From positions 62,001 through 126,000 of the forward strand of contig CAJZBQ010000030.1 in NCBI GenBank assembly GCA_914767885.1: DNA of 64,000 nucleotides, read 5' to 3'. The translations under genes and the position numbers were made by a program. The notes under the pieces were generated by a model, which saw only the letters and a program-made list of their open reading frames with translations, was not told the DNA's origin and searched no databases. Below are positions 9,036 through 19,140 of this stretch, one piece after another (positions within the stretch are counted from its first letter, which is position 1; each line of letters begins with the position of its first letter). Source of the stretch: Blepharisma stoltei (taxonomy: Eukaryota; Ciliophora; Heterotrichea; Heterotrichida; Blepharismidae).

Positions 9036-10619
9036 TTATGTCTGAAGTTTCGCAAAATTAATCAGCGTTTTGACGTGCCTTCCCGCGAATTTAATGTGAG
9101 CCTCTACTCTACTGTGACCTCTTGGATCGTGCATGGACTCAAACATCAGGGCTGGCTTATAGGATCTGATTGCATGAATGTAGGTATTATAAATGTGCCT
9201 TGACCGGATTTTTCTGAAAGCGTGATAAATAAATTCTATTAAATCATTATGCTCACTCATAGGCAGCCTTCGCAAGTTATTCTTAAACATAGAAAAGATA
9301 TATTCAATTGGATTTAACTGAGGTGTCATAGGTGCATTGCACAGCACAGTGATCCCTTCTAGCTCACAGAAATCTTTAATCATCTTTGTCTTGTGAGCTG
9401 AAGCATTATCCATAAACAAAAAATATTTTTCTTTGTAATTTTCGTCCATTTCTTTTAGTTTGCCAATAATGGCTTGCAAAAAATGCTTGTAGCCGAATTC
9501 GTTTACTTTGTTAGGTTTGACCATATATCCTAGCAGCTTGTGTGAACTGCATGCTACAACAATTTGGAGAGGGGGGCCTTTTCTTCCACAGATATTCATA
9601 GCTTTTTGGCCTTCTTTAGATCAGCCGTAGTAAGCAGTTTCTCCTCTGTTTACTTGACATTCATCAATACTAATAAGCTGTTTCCCCTCCCTTTGCAGTA
9701 AAATCAGCTGTTGCACCACCCTACACCTGGCGTTTTTATGAGAAATCCTATCAGCTTCAGGCACGTGTCCTCTGACCCTTTTCATACTATATCCCATATC
9801 TTTGAGTGCCCTTCTTACTTCATCAGTCCTAATTTTAATCCCAAAATGATGGCAAAGTAGCAATTTCCTTTCCCTCCCAGTAAGCACAGTATTCCTCGGG
9901 TCTTCAGAAATTTCTTTTAAGAAGCTTATATGTTCTGGCCGAAGCTTAGAAATTTTTTTCTTTAAGACCCTGTTTATGTATTTTTTTCCATCAAGCTTGT
10001 AATTTCTATGGATTTCTCTGACCCTTTCTAATGAAACTCTATCCCTCATTTTTTGATAAGTTTCTTTAATTGATAGTCCTCGTTTTAAATAATTAATTGT
10101 CTCCATAATTAGTTCTTCGTCTTTAGGCCGCTTTGTAAGCTTATTGATAGTAGAATATTCGTAGTCAGCAAGGAAACTTTTGAATTCTATGTTATAAGGG
10201 CTTATTTTTATAGCGTTAATCATGTCACCGATAGTAACAGTTCGAGAAAGGGGGTAGTTTAGAACGTTTAAGGTAAGATGATAATCAGGAGCATTATCGA
10301 GAAAACTGGTCATAAGGTCGTCAGCGTATTTGCAGTATTCAGAAATTTCGCTAGGCGAAAGAGGGTCTTCTGGAGAGTCAGTTTTATAGAGAAAATCCAT
10401 ATGGTGGGTATAGATATAGTTAGGAGGCAGGAAAAAGCCATCTTCTTCGGGTAGACTGACTCGGAAGTTTTTAAACCTACAAGCATCTAAAATTTCTTCT
10501 CGGTTTCGCTCGATGTAAGGATTGATTAGATCTGAAGATACAGAGATGTTAATAGGAAGCTGAGGTTCTTTTACCCCATTCTTTGTTTTCGCTTTTTTAA
10601 TAGGTCTTTGCTTTACCAT
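9036..10619 (-). CDS. Tc1/mariner-type transposase, intact (DD34E)
   Basis: One open frame of about 527 residues when TGA (9620s) is read as Trp (AYYGWSKEGQKA). Catalytic triad: first Asp in SIDECQ, second in FMDNASAHK, Glu in NPIEYIFSMFK with 34 residues between the second Asp and the Glu, the Tc1/IS630 spacing. The N-terminal half holds helix-turn-helix-like DNA-binding sequence (SIKETYQKMRD, YSMKRVRG). Family role: cut-and-paste at TA targets. It starts 32 bp downstream of the EF-1 alpha stop, convergent with it. No terminal inverted repeats were seen at either flank. That and the open frame suggest a host gene rather than a mobile copy, but an element with decayed ends is possible. Confidence 0.88.
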
Positions 10620-11488
10620 CTGTTGATGTAATATATATTTAATTAATGGCTGATTTAATTTCCATTTTTTATCTAACTCCCCACTCGTGAGAGAGCAAAC
10701 CTATAGGGAAAATCCTATTTAGGAAAAAATTTTTTGTAAATATTATTTTTTTAAAAAAATATTTTGATATATAAGTTATAATTATATAATGAACTCTGTT
10801 AAAATTAAAATATGCATTCTAAAGCATAATATATAAATTAAATAATTTTCCAATTTTTTTTGCGAATTGAGGCCTTAAATTTTGAAAAATAATTTTTTTG
10901 ATAAAAGCCCCTCTTTGAGCAAGCAAAAATTCTGTTCGCTTTATGGAGGCTGGGGGAGTAAGATGCCCCTTAATAATTAATGACAATAAATTTAAAAAAA
11001 GCAAACCTTTCCTTCGAAAAAATTATTTAAATTAAATATAAAGCACATATTAAATAAAATGTAAAAAATTATTTATTTAAATATTAAAACTTATAAATGA
11101 AGGGGTAGTCTTGAGTTCTTAAACATATCTTGATATATGCTATATTAAGTATCTAAATCATTGATTGAGCTTTTTAAATAGCTATTGAAATAAAATTCCT
11201 TACAAAGCATTTCTACAAAAATATACACTTTGACTAAACGAGTAAATTGGTATTTAGAATTTTGATTTCAAAAGCTAAGGCTTCAGATAATTGATTAATA
11301 CTATTATTCTTTATAAAACTGTCCATATACCCATATTAAACTTGATATCATTATATTAATTATCACTATATAAATATAAATCTTTCCTTATGTCATTGAG
11401 CATAGAAAATTAAAGCAAAGTCTACTCACAAAGCGGAATTTCTCACTCGCAAAATCCCCTAATTATACACTTCCACCAAATAAATAAA
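10620..11488. other. Intergenic region containing a MITE
   Basis: 869 bp of very AT-rich sequence. It holds the MITE at 10674-10960. The remaining 11.0-11.48 kb shows no gene; GC rises only at the next ATG. Confidence 0.6.
10674..10960 (+). mobile_element. C-rich-end MITE (diverged copy)
   Basis: Left end TAACTCCCCACTCGTGAGAG, right end reads GAGGCTGGGGGAGTA. The interior carries the family sequence (TGAACTCTGTTAAAATTAAA-like block). TA at 10674-10675 and 10959-10960, 285 bp apart. Shorter and more diverged than the 388-389 bp copies at 22714 and 61805. Confidence 0.7.
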
Positions 11489-12052
11489 ATGGGCTTTAAA
11501 GATCTAACTTTATTCTTGCCAGCAGAGTACCAGACAAAGAAAATCGGTTTAGCAATATTTTATACTCTAATCATCCTCGTCATTACCATCTGTATTCTAT
11601 GCAGAAAGCGCACAAATCCAACTCGTCCACCTCCAGCTCGACGACCTCAAGAAGACATCCGCCCCAAAATCTGTATCAATGGCAAGCTAGTTCTCGGCTC
11701 AGAAAGACTGGAAACCTTACGAGCCCTCGGCAAGTCCTGCCGAGTCTACGTAGTCTTTGAAGTCAGAACTGATGACGAAGAGCGCGAAATCCGGGACATG
11801 CTCGCAAAAATCGAGACCCTTGAAAAGTACAGAATCTTGTTCTGTGAGACTGAAATTGGGTACAAAGCGCTTGTAAGACAGCTAAATCCTCGGCTTCATG
11901 TGGAATGTGACATATCAAGAGCTATGGAGATGAAAAGTTACTTGAATTCCATTACTATGATTACTCATGATCAATGTGAAGGGTTCTATCAAATTGTGGA
12001 TTTCGCTGGGAGCGAAAGCTTAATATTGAATATATTGCGTGATATAAGCTAA
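11489..12052 (+). CDS. Peroxin PEX22-like membrane-anchored protein
   Basis: 187 residues. A hydrophobic segment at residues 19-38 is followed by a basic, Pro/Arg-rich stretch. The soluble domain contains ILFCETEIGYKALVRQLNP and HVECD, which resemble the ILFCxTExGxxxxVRQLxPxxHVD pattern of plant/animal PEX22-like proteins. In those systems PEX22 anchors the ubiquitin-conjugating enzyme PEX4 at the peroxisome for recycling of the PEX5 receptor. Single uninterrupted exon. Base use is GC-richer than its flanks, consistent with a real gene. The call rests on motif recognition by eye; the membrane anchor plus this motif make it likely. Confidence 0.6.
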   Translation: MGFKDLTLFLPAEYQTKKIGLAIFYTLIILVITICILCRKRTNPTRPPPARRPQEDIRPKICINGKLVLGSERLETLRALGKSCRVYVVFEVRTDDEEREIRDMLAKIETLEKYRILFCETEIGYKALVRQLNPRLHVECDISRAMEMKSYLNSITMITHDQCEGFYQIVDFAGSESLILNILRDIS

Positions 12053-12140
12053 ATTTATTGTATAATTATTCTAAATGTGATGAAATTAGGGAAATAATAT
12101 AAGAAGGAATGGTATTTATAAGGGAAGGTAGGTATTTTTT

Positions 12141-13112
12141 TTAGAAATTACATAGATCGGAAATGTCAAAAATACTTTGATTTCCGCAGGCAAAATAAGT
12201 CCAGGCTTCATTTGACCTTCGAGTTCGAAGAGGTCTTGGGATAGAAAATTCTAAACGGCCTGTTTTGGTTTGTTTTGGCTGACTAAATGAAAGCTGGATA
12301 TTTTTTGGGCTTTTTTTTGCTTGTCTGCTAATAAAATTTGAGTACATTTTAGTGCTTTCATTAAAAGCTATCCTATAATTAATTAACTTTACTGTAAATT
12401 TATATAGAAAATATGTATTAGCCTTATAACCCATTTAGTCAAGCCAGAGATTTATTTTTGAATTGCTATATTCGCATCGGCTTCTTCTTTCACTAGTAAC
12501 AGGTCTTGCATTTTCTCTTTTTTCTGGATCAAAAATATCCTCCACATAATAAATTGCAGTCCTTTGTTTGGGCTTGTTTTCTAAAAATGAGTACTTAGTT
12601 TCTGGCTCCACAACGGAGATGTTGCTTCATTTATTGTCAATGACATCAATAATTTCTGGCCTAAATTCTATAATTGGCTGCTTTTTCGTTCTTTTTCCTT
12701 CAGGATTTGACCTGACTTCTGAGTTTCTCCTATTGATAAGTGACTTTGTCTCATATTTTCCTTGGGTATGAGGTCTTGAGTCTTGGCTTTTAATTGCAGA
12801 CACATTTATATTAAATATAGCAATATCATTTCTCACCCCAGAGTCCTGGCTTATGTGCCTTGGTGAAACACTAGTTTCCTCATCGGCTACAAATGTTGGG
12901 ACTTTACATTGGAATACTTTTTTTTTGTTCCGAAAGCGATTTATCAGCAGATTTCTTCTAATAATTTCTAATTTTCTGCCTTCTTCTAACACTTCACTGG
13001 TATTGAAATCTATTTTCTTCCTTTCTTCGCTTTCTCGCCTTTTAGAACTTTTTCAGGTCCCGTTGGCTGCATTTGAAATATTTCATATAAATATGAATAA
13101 TAAAAAAATCAT
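12141..13112 (-). CDS. Unknown protein with signal-peptide-like start
   Basis: Not recognised. From the ATG at 13110-13112 the frame reads MIFLLFIFIWNISNA, a likely signal peptide or anchor (its Trp is TGA), then a long charged region rich in Arg, Lys, Glu and Asn with no clear domain. Two further TGA codons are read as Trp. A 60 bp TA-bounded IES at 12376-12437 breaks the frame; removal joins NLWLD to YRIAFNES. The C-terminus ends SDLCNF at 12141. Low complexity and lack of Cys suggest a disordered protein. Confidence 0.6.
12376..12437. other. IES, TA-bounded, in unknown minus-strand gene
   Basis: TA at 12436-12437 (gene 5' side) and 12376-12377, 60 bp apart. Without excision TAA at the 5' TA ends the protein; with it the frame continues as LDYRIAFNES. 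TA 12374-12375 is a possible alternative end. Confidence 0.7.
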
Positions 13113-13181
13113 ATATTTTAGCTGAAAATGCTAAAAAAGTGGCCAATTCTATATAGAAAGGTGTATATAAATCCATAAAAA

Positions 13182-15075
13182 TTAATTATTCATATCAACT
13201 CTATCAACAACTACAGAGCCTCTCCTCGGGTCTCTGACCTGAACATCATGCGTTGTCGGAGCTCTTTTCAGCTGATGCGTCCCAGCATCTTCTCCTTGAT
13301 TTCCATTGGCATCAGGCAAGTCTCCTGACTCTCTCGCAACAGCTACACTATCGCTTCTGAACTCTATAATAACGCATGAGATATCGTCAATAATGACGTC
13401 TTCTTCTTCAACAATTGCATACCATCTCATTCTGGCTTCTTCACATAATAACTGTGCTATACAAGTATTGTCGCTGCTTATTTTATCGTCGACTGGTCTT
13501 TCTGACATCCCTCTTTTGCATTTATTTCGATAGTATTCAACAAAGTTAATGGCGTCTTTGTTCTCGAATATGCCTGAAGGATTAATTAGATGGCCACGAA
13601 GTGGCCAAAAACTTTTTTGTATAATAAAAATAATTATTGTGTGAATTTATATTCAGTTTATATAAAAATACATCTCAAACTCCGTCAGATGCTGCTATAA
13701 TGAAGCAGTCATCGTCTAAACTCATATGATGTACAGTCGTAATAGGGTTAGCCACGACTCCAAGTCTTGTCCCTACTGAGTCTCCGATAGATCTCGACAT
13801 AGCGAGTCCTGGGGAGTTTGAGTTCATTTCTCACACCCTATAAGGCCCAATTTTATTTCCATTTTGGTCAGTCAATCTTTGGACTCTTCCTCCCGCTTGA
13901 TAAATTCTTGCCAATTCATCAGGGTCTTCTGGCTTCTGGTCTTTAGTTAATTGTACAGGATGAATCAGCGGGTTTGCCACACTATTTCGCCTTTTATTAG
14001 CTTCTTCCAGTAGTTGGCGCTCTTTACCTAAAACCGCTTGTGGGGCAGGCGGGTGCAGCGGAGGACAGGTAGTCGATAAAACCGCCCTGGAATCTCCTAC
14101 GCTAGCAGAAAAAACTGTATTATTGTAGATAAGACAAAGGACTTCTGTAGATCCTGACTGAGAAACATCTATCCCGCTTGAAGGTTTTCTGATATCTTCA
14201 TCACATTTAAGAGTTATAACATGATCACGCTATTAGCTGTTTTGCTCCCAACTCTCCATAAGGGTTGGGGAATTGATTTGCTATTAATGCTGATAAAACC
14301 AGCTCCAGGGATGGCAATCCACCCGATAAGATAAATCTACTATTCATGGAGTTGGTTTTACCTACATTTATTAGCAAAACCAATTCTGCAACTCTCACGG
14401 GAGAAGTTGGAAGAACAGCGAGCTAATAGTGTACTTGCGCTATATGTTTGTAAGAAAACTTGAGGGGTTTGACTGAATAAAGGTTACCTGGTATATAAAT
14501 TTTGAGGTGCTATATTCTCGCTGGACGATGTTGCCGCAGAATTCGACCACTTTTTCTCCATAAGTGCCATGACCATCGAATTCTGCAAGAAAAATGCTGT
14601 CTCCGTCACAAAGAAAAAGACAACAGTCTTGGCATTTTTTCTCTTGCTCCTTGTGGGGGTCGAGGCCTGGGAGTATACAAGCTGATGCTCAGACTTGCTG
14701 ATTGAGGGAAATCTAATGTAAAAAGATTTTTAAGTGATTTTTAACAAAATAATTAATTTTTTAAATAAAAGAAAAAGAATTGAGCATTGCTATAAAAAAC
14801 TTTAATAAGAAAAATTTATAAAATAGCATTAAAAATATTTTTTCTTTAATATTCCGTTAAGCGTGCTGATTGCCTAAATTTAGTAACTTTGAAATCACCA
14901 ACTTTGGTTCAGTTAGCTCAAAAGTGAGATCATGAGTTCCTGTCACTTTGCCAATGTGATTTCTTTTTTTGATTTTAACTGTTCCTACACGAGGGAATTC
15001 TCTTTTATCGAAAGATTGCATAGGCTTTGGCCTGATTGAGTTTTTAATTTTACTCATTGAGTTGCAGCTACCCAT
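13182..15075 (-). CDS. PP2C-type protein phosphatase, interrupted
   Basis: Starts MGSCNSMSK, a likely myristoylation signal. PP2C motifs follow in order: EFDGHGTYGEKV (metal-binding DGH), SASVGDSRAVL, MSRSIGDSVGTRLGV, AASDGVW, and the last metal site DVIIDDISCVII. PP2C enzymes are Mn/Mg-dependent Ser/Thr phosphatases. The gene is cut by a 15 nt intron (14473-14487), TA-bounded IESs at 14215-14444 and 13587-13670, and an insertion at 14705-14863 between 9 bp direct repeats. TGA supplies Trp in VWAS and GVWD. It runs divergently from the glucokinase block. Identification is secure; the junction near the N-terminus is the least certain. Confidence 0.9.
13587..13670. other. IES, TA-bounded, in PP2C
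   Basis: TA at 13669-13670 and 13587-13588, 82 bp apart. Excision gives GAT-GTA-ATT-AAT-CCT, so GVWDVINPSGIF runs on into the C-terminal helix. The IES carries a small palindrome TGGCCACGAAGTGGCCA. Confidence 0.88.
14215..14444. other. IES with terminal and internal inverted repeats, in PP2C
   Basis: TA at 14443-14444 and 14215-14216, 228 bp apart. Excision joins LTNI to TLKCDEDIRKP. Read on the gene strand the ends are inverted relatives (ACACTATTAGCT near one end, AGCTAATAGCGT near the other), and an internal pair GAATTGGTTTTGCTAATA / ATAGCAAATCAATTCC also pairs. The shape is that of a foldback MITE used as an IES. Confidence 0.85.
14473..14487 (-). other. 15 nt intron in PP2C
   Basis: On the gene strand GTAACCTTTATTCAG, exactly 15 nt with GT and AG ends. 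Removal joins KFIYQ to SNPSSF in frame. Confidence 0.8.
14705..14863. other. Insert between 9 bp direct repeats in PP2C, not TA-bounded
   Basis: TGCTGATTG (gene strand CAATCAGCA) occurs at 14696-14704 and 14864-14872. Removing the 159 bp insert with one repeat copy joins LNLGNQ to QVWASACILPGLDP in frame. TA pairs were tried: one in-frame pair gives NLLPGLDP but deletes the VWASAC segment; others leave stops. The insert is AT-rich with no recognised ends. Confidence 0.5.
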
Positions 15076-15174
15076 TCTATTTACAGGAATATAAAATAAT
15101 ATAATCGTTTATCATTTGTTAAGAGTCCATTGGTAAGATTAAATATTTTCCTGCTATTTATAAGCTTAAAAGTT

Positions 15175-15771
15175 ATATACATAAAATGGCGTATGGCGAC
15201 CGACCCACCCTCTCAGTGGTGGTTACCCATGTATATCCGGGCATGGTTTTTGGAGCCAGGAATTAGCCCAACAACGTCTGGGGACCTCGAAGCGAGAGCC
15301 GCTGTTTTTTGCGACAGACCCATGGGCAGTTATTCGTGACTTCTTTTTGCCAGCAGCGCTCAGCCCAGTGAGTGCCCGAAATGAGGCAGGGCGACTTACC
15401 TGCCTAAGCTGCTTTAGTGGCTCGCCCCGAATGGCGAAAGCTGTTGAGTTCTTTCTCGGGATGACCGGAAAAGAGGGGAGGCGGGTTAGACACCAAAACG
15501 GGGGTCTCTCCAGTTGAAAAGGTGCCCTTCAATGGGCAGATCTGGCGGACGGCGAAGCGGAGTTGGCGTAAACTTAGGCAACGATCCAAGTTGGAAATGG
15601 AGGTGGTCAGCAAAGCCGGTATGAGACGGCCCTTGACAATACCTCTACCGAGAAACCGGGGGTTTCGGCCCGGGCTTGGTGAACGCTCTGCCACCATACG
15701 GGAAACCGTGGCATGCGACCTCGGACGTAGTAGGGACCTTAAATACCAGCGTAATCTTAATCTTAATCTTA
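15175..15771 (+). mobile_element. GC-rich retroposon-like insertion with 16 bp target repeats
   Basis: Flanked by TATAAGCTTAAAAGTT at 15159-15174 and 15772-15787. The insert starts with CATAAAATGGCGTATGGC and ends with three AATCTT units, a simple 3' tail. Strong GC contrast with its surroundings. Parts resemble the inner part of the insertion at 54501-55424. Open frames on both strands (for example 15404-15697) look like chance in GC-rich DNA. Confidence 0.75.
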
Positions 15772-15826
15772 TATAAGCTTAAAAGTTCAGCATTTCTAAC
15801 TAAAGTCTGAGTGGACGAAAGTAATT

Positions 15827-16103
15827 TATCTGACTCCCTTTTTATTGGAACAAAAAATCCCGTTCCAATTTAAAGAGGTTTTTTATTCGAAAAAAAATTT
15901 ATAAAGTTTCAGTACATATATGTTTAATATATTTGAATTTTAATTTATTATATGAAGAATTTATCAAAAATTAAAAAATTAAGTGTCTACTTGCATTTTC
16001 ATTAAATTAGGTCAAAACTAATTTTATAAAACTAAGTATTTCGCCTTTAAATTTTCTCATTAAAATCATTTTTGTTCCAATTTAAAAGGGGAAGTGAGAG
16101 ATA
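15827..16103. mobile_element. MITE of the TTGGAACAAAAAAT family
   Basis: Inverted ends: TATCTGACTCCCTTTTTATT at the left and CCAATTTAAAAGGGGAAGTG...GAGATA at the right, with TTGGAACAAAAAAT next to both ends. TA at 15827-15828 and 16102-16103. Related to the IES at 26185-26502, which has the same TTGTTCCAATTTAAAGGGG end. Confidence 0.65.
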
Positions 16104-16278
16104 TTAAGTTTTTTATAAGTAAATGTAGCAATAATTACTAATTTTTTGTTTAGCAAAGATTATTATATTAAATGCAACTTTGCATAACTTTTAACTTTGT
16201 TCTTTTATTAATTTTGTTTATTCTAAAATTAATAACTATATTTTTATTTTATTTATTTAAGAAAATATTTTGAGAAAT

Positions 16279-17662
16279 ATGGATTTAATCCTAACTGCAG
16301 ATATAGGAGGAACAAATGCCAGATTCAAACTAATCAATTTCTCTAACTCCCCTCTTCCATGAGTGAACATGAGTGAACAAAAAATTTTGTTCGCGCACGG
16401 AGGAGGTTAATTTTTTTAAAAAATGAATTTTGTAGTAAAATTTGTTTTCGAAATTTAAAACAAAATACTTATTTCGCAAAAAATTGGATAGCAAATATTG
16501 ATTTAATTTGCAAAATTTATGTTTTAAAATGATAGCTATTTAAAAATTAAACAGAATTAGCTCGAGATTTCATTATACTAGTTATCACTTTATATATAAA
16601 AATATTTTTCATGAAAATATTTTTTTTTCGCTACGGCCATGAATTTTTACAATATTTAGGGATTTTCCAATGATTTTGCTCTCTCACGGATAGTAGGGGA
16701 GTAAAGAAAATATCGAAGAAAAATCAATTACTTATTCCACTAAAAATTACTTGTCAATTACTGATTGTATTAATGATTTTCTTGAAAACTTACAGAAACC
16801 TTCAATTGGTGTTATTGGGACAGCTGGGACAATCTATGAAAACACTTTGGTTACCACTAGCACAGGATGGAGAGTCCCTATCTCCGCCGAGGAAATTCAG
16901 CAGGAAACTGGTATCAATAAAATCGTTTTCCTAAATGACCTTGTAGTTGCAGGACATGGAATCCATGAAATTACCTCTGATCAATCGCTAACTATAAGAG
17001 ATCTCCCAATCAGCTATGGCAAGCCCAAAGTCTTAATGTCCCTCGGAACTGGTCTTGGCGTTTGCTATCAGGTCTGAAATGGTTCAGAATACCTATTATC
17101 TCCTTCAGAAGGAGGTTGGGTCGATTTTTCCCCAAAAAAAGAAATCGACTGAAAATTCATGCAATTTTACCGCAGATACAAAGACGCAAATAATTTAGAA
17201 AACACTGGAATTAGGGTCGAAGAATGCATTGCAGGAAAATTCGCTCAGATAATTTATATATTTTTAAGAGAAGAATTCCCAGATTTAATTGACCCAGCTT
17301 TTGACCAAAAATTTAACTCTGATCCGAGCAAAATGGTAGCAACCATGATGCATGAAGGGTTTAATGGGACTAACCAATTAGCACAGTTATCAGTAAGGAC
17401 ATGGGCAAGATACCTTGGCTATGAATGTGGAAATCTAATAGCAGCTTTTTTGCCGTTTGGAGGTCTTTATTTGTATGGGACTTTAATATATACCTACGCA
17501 GAGCAGATTTCGAAATCCCCTGATTTCCTTGAAGGATTGTTTGCAAAAGACTCAGGATTATTAGCAATTATTGAAAAAATCCCGATTTCAATTATTACAG
17601 CGCAGGATTTAGGCCTGGCAGGGTGCAATAGAGTTGCTAGACAATTAAATTTGAGTATTTAA
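16279..17662 (+). CDS. Bacterial-type glucokinase, interrupted by a MITE/IES
   Basis: Starts MDLILTADIGGTNARFKL, with the ADIGGTNAR phosphate loop of the bacterial Glk family. Later motifs: GTAGTIYENTL, FLNDLVVAGHGI (substrate region), LMSLGTGLGVCYQVW (ATP-binding GTGLG), EGGWVDFSP, and an FGGLYLYGT ribokinase/hexokinase-fold loop. It phosphorylates glucose at the entry to glycolysis. Two TGA codons (17077, 17150 region) are Trp. A MITE-type IES at 16344-16703 splits NFS from KENIEEK. The stop is only 3 bp from the convergent dynactin gene. Protist Glk genes are often attributed to bacterial transfer; that is not testable here. Confidence 0.88.
16344..16703 (-). mobile_element. C-rich-end MITE acting as IES in glucokinase
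   Basis: TA at 16344-16345 and 16702-16703, 358 bp apart. Excision gives TTC-TCT-AAA-GAA-AAT (FSKEN) in frame. Left end has TAACTCCCCTCTTCC, then GAGTGAACAAAAAATTTTGT and its complement TTCGCGCACGGAGG, the inverted-pair end of the family; right end reads CACGGATAGTAGGGGAGTA. It therefore lies in the same orientation as the pogo element at 31111. Confidence 0.88.
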
Positions 17663-17665
17663 TTA

Positions 17666-18208
17666 TTAAGCTAATGGGAGAAATCTATTATAATATCCTT
17701 GGGTTAGTTCTGTATGCATAAACACAGTGCTATCAGGCATATCTGCAAGATAAGTTGCTGGTTTTCCTCCATAAATTGTGAATGACGGCACTTCAGTGTC
17801 AGGGCTGAGAATGGCCCCATCTTCAATTTTGCAGTTATCTCTAAGGACACATCTATGAGATATGATACAATTTTTCCCAACGTGGACATTGTTGCCGATT
17901 TTACTAGCGCACACAATGCTGCCTTCTTCAATAAGTACATGTTCTCCTATCTGCATAGTAATATATTTTAATTTTCCTTTAGCTCTCTTATAAGATGGTC
18001 TCAAAACTACATCTTCTTTAAAAATCGTATATTTTCCAATCTTTACGGGTGCTAAATCGCCTCTTATTACAACTCCAGGAGAAATAATGCATTTTCCGTT
18101 CAAGTGAATGTTATGGCTTCCTCTTATCAAGGATTTCCTGCAAACTTTGTTGCCTGTATGTGTTTCTAAATACTCCTTTTTATTGTAAAATACTTTTACA
18201 GGTTCCAT
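17666..18208 (-). CDS. DCTN5: Dynactin subunit 5 (p25)
   Basis: 180 residues, the usual p25 length. Left-handed beta-helix hexapeptide repeats run from about residue 35 (CIISPGVVIRGDLAPVKIGK) to 155 (IEDGAILSPDTEVPSFTIYG), with the p25-typical start VFYNKKEYLETHTGNKVCRK and the end YYNRFLP. In dynactin, p25 caps the pointed end with p27, p62 and Arp11 and helps bind cargo for dynein. Single exon, no IES. Convergent with glucokinase (stops 3 bp apart). Confidence 0.92.
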   Translation of the reverse strand: MEPVKVFYNKKEYLETHTGNKVCRKSLIRGSHNIHLNGKCIISPGVVIRGDLAPVKIGKYTIFKEDVVLRPSYKRAKGKLKYITMQIGEHVLIEEGSIVCASKIGNNVHVGKNCIISHRCVLRDNCKIEDGAILSPDTEVPSFTIYGGKPATYLADMPDSTVFMHTELTQGYYNRFLPLA

Positions 18209-18504
18209 TTATAATGGAAGAAATTCTTAAAAAAGACCAATATAACTTTTCAGTCTTCGGCGATAATGATCAATCTTTGCAATTAATTTTATTACAAAAC
18301 CAAACTGTATATATATACATATTATTTTAATTATAATTTATTTTTACTAAAATTCATATGTTTTCCTAAAATTTTTTGTCGATTAAATTCACTATAATTT
18401 ACTATACACAAATACAAAATATTGTTTATGCCTCAGGAAAACTCTCAATTAAAAAAATCAAAGAAAATTGCTGAACCAAGATTTCGAACTTTTTTTCTTC
18501 AAAA

Positions 18505-19132
18505 ATGCTTTATAACTATCGAATAAAAAACAGAAAAGGAGCTATAGAATATGCAGGACTAAGCAAATCAACTGGAGGGAAAATAATAGCAATAAATCCT
18601 GAAGTTATAGGAGATTCAATAATTACTAGGTCGAATGCAATTTTAGCTTATACAGATGGGGTTGAGATGCAGGAAAAAAAAGAAATGATAATTTTCTTGC
18701 AGAAGGAAGACTGAAAAGAAGTGAGTGGGGATGGGATTATATTTATGCAGACGCCTGGAATGCTGACTGAAAAAAATTTGGGGCTAGAAGAAGAAATTTC
18801 AGTTGCTTTTAACTCTTTGGTCGCATTTTCAAAAGATGTTATACCATTTTGATGATTTTATTATATTCTTTCAGTAGAAAAATGGCCTATTCAATTTAAA
18901 AATCTATAAAATTTCTCACTCGTCAAAACAAATGTCTTTTGCTAATATGCTACTATATGACTGGGCTTTTTTGAAAATCAAAGGACCTGGAGTAATATAT
19001 ATGGAATCCACAGGCTTTTCTAAGCTTGAAAGAACTAAGCAAGCAAAGAAAATGGAAATCATGTATTTTTTCTTATTTTTTGCATCAGCATTAATTATTT
19101 TTGGAATAGAAAGATTAATGATGCATAGATAG
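18505..19132 (+). CDS. AIM24-like protein with C-terminal membrane segment
   Basis: Core sequence GGKIIAINPEVIGDSIITRS, AYTDGVEMQ, GDGIIFMQTPG and IKGPGVIYMES resembles the AIM24/TRAP-like domain (beta-rich, mitochondrial in fungi). A hydrophobic segment near the C-terminus (MYFFLFFASALIIFGI) is followed by MMHR. TGA is Trp at 18714 and elsewhere. A 67 bp TA-bounded IES at 18840-18908 is needed to join SLVAFSKDV to KISHSSKQMSF. The N-terminal third of the family seems missing. A different-frame ATG at 18428 (MPQENSQLKK) might be the true start if an unseen junction lies near 18495. Confidence 0.6.
18840..18908. other. IES, TA-bounded, in AIM24-like gene
   Basis: TA at 18840-18841 and 18907-18908, 67 bp apart. 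Excision gives GAT-GTT-AAA-ATT (DVKI), restoring the frame into MSFANML and IKGPGVIY. A 46 bp alternative (18859-18906) also closes the frame but leaves an insertion relative to the family. Confidence 0.7.
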
Positions 19133-19140
19133 CTTATTAA

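Larger units (their letters stand above)
15076..16278. other. Intergenic region holding two insertions
   Basis: Divergent spacer between PP2C and glucokinase. It contains the retroposon-like element at 15175-15771 and the MITE at 15827-16103, which together account for most of it. The rest is AT-rich with no gene seen. Confidence 0.6.
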
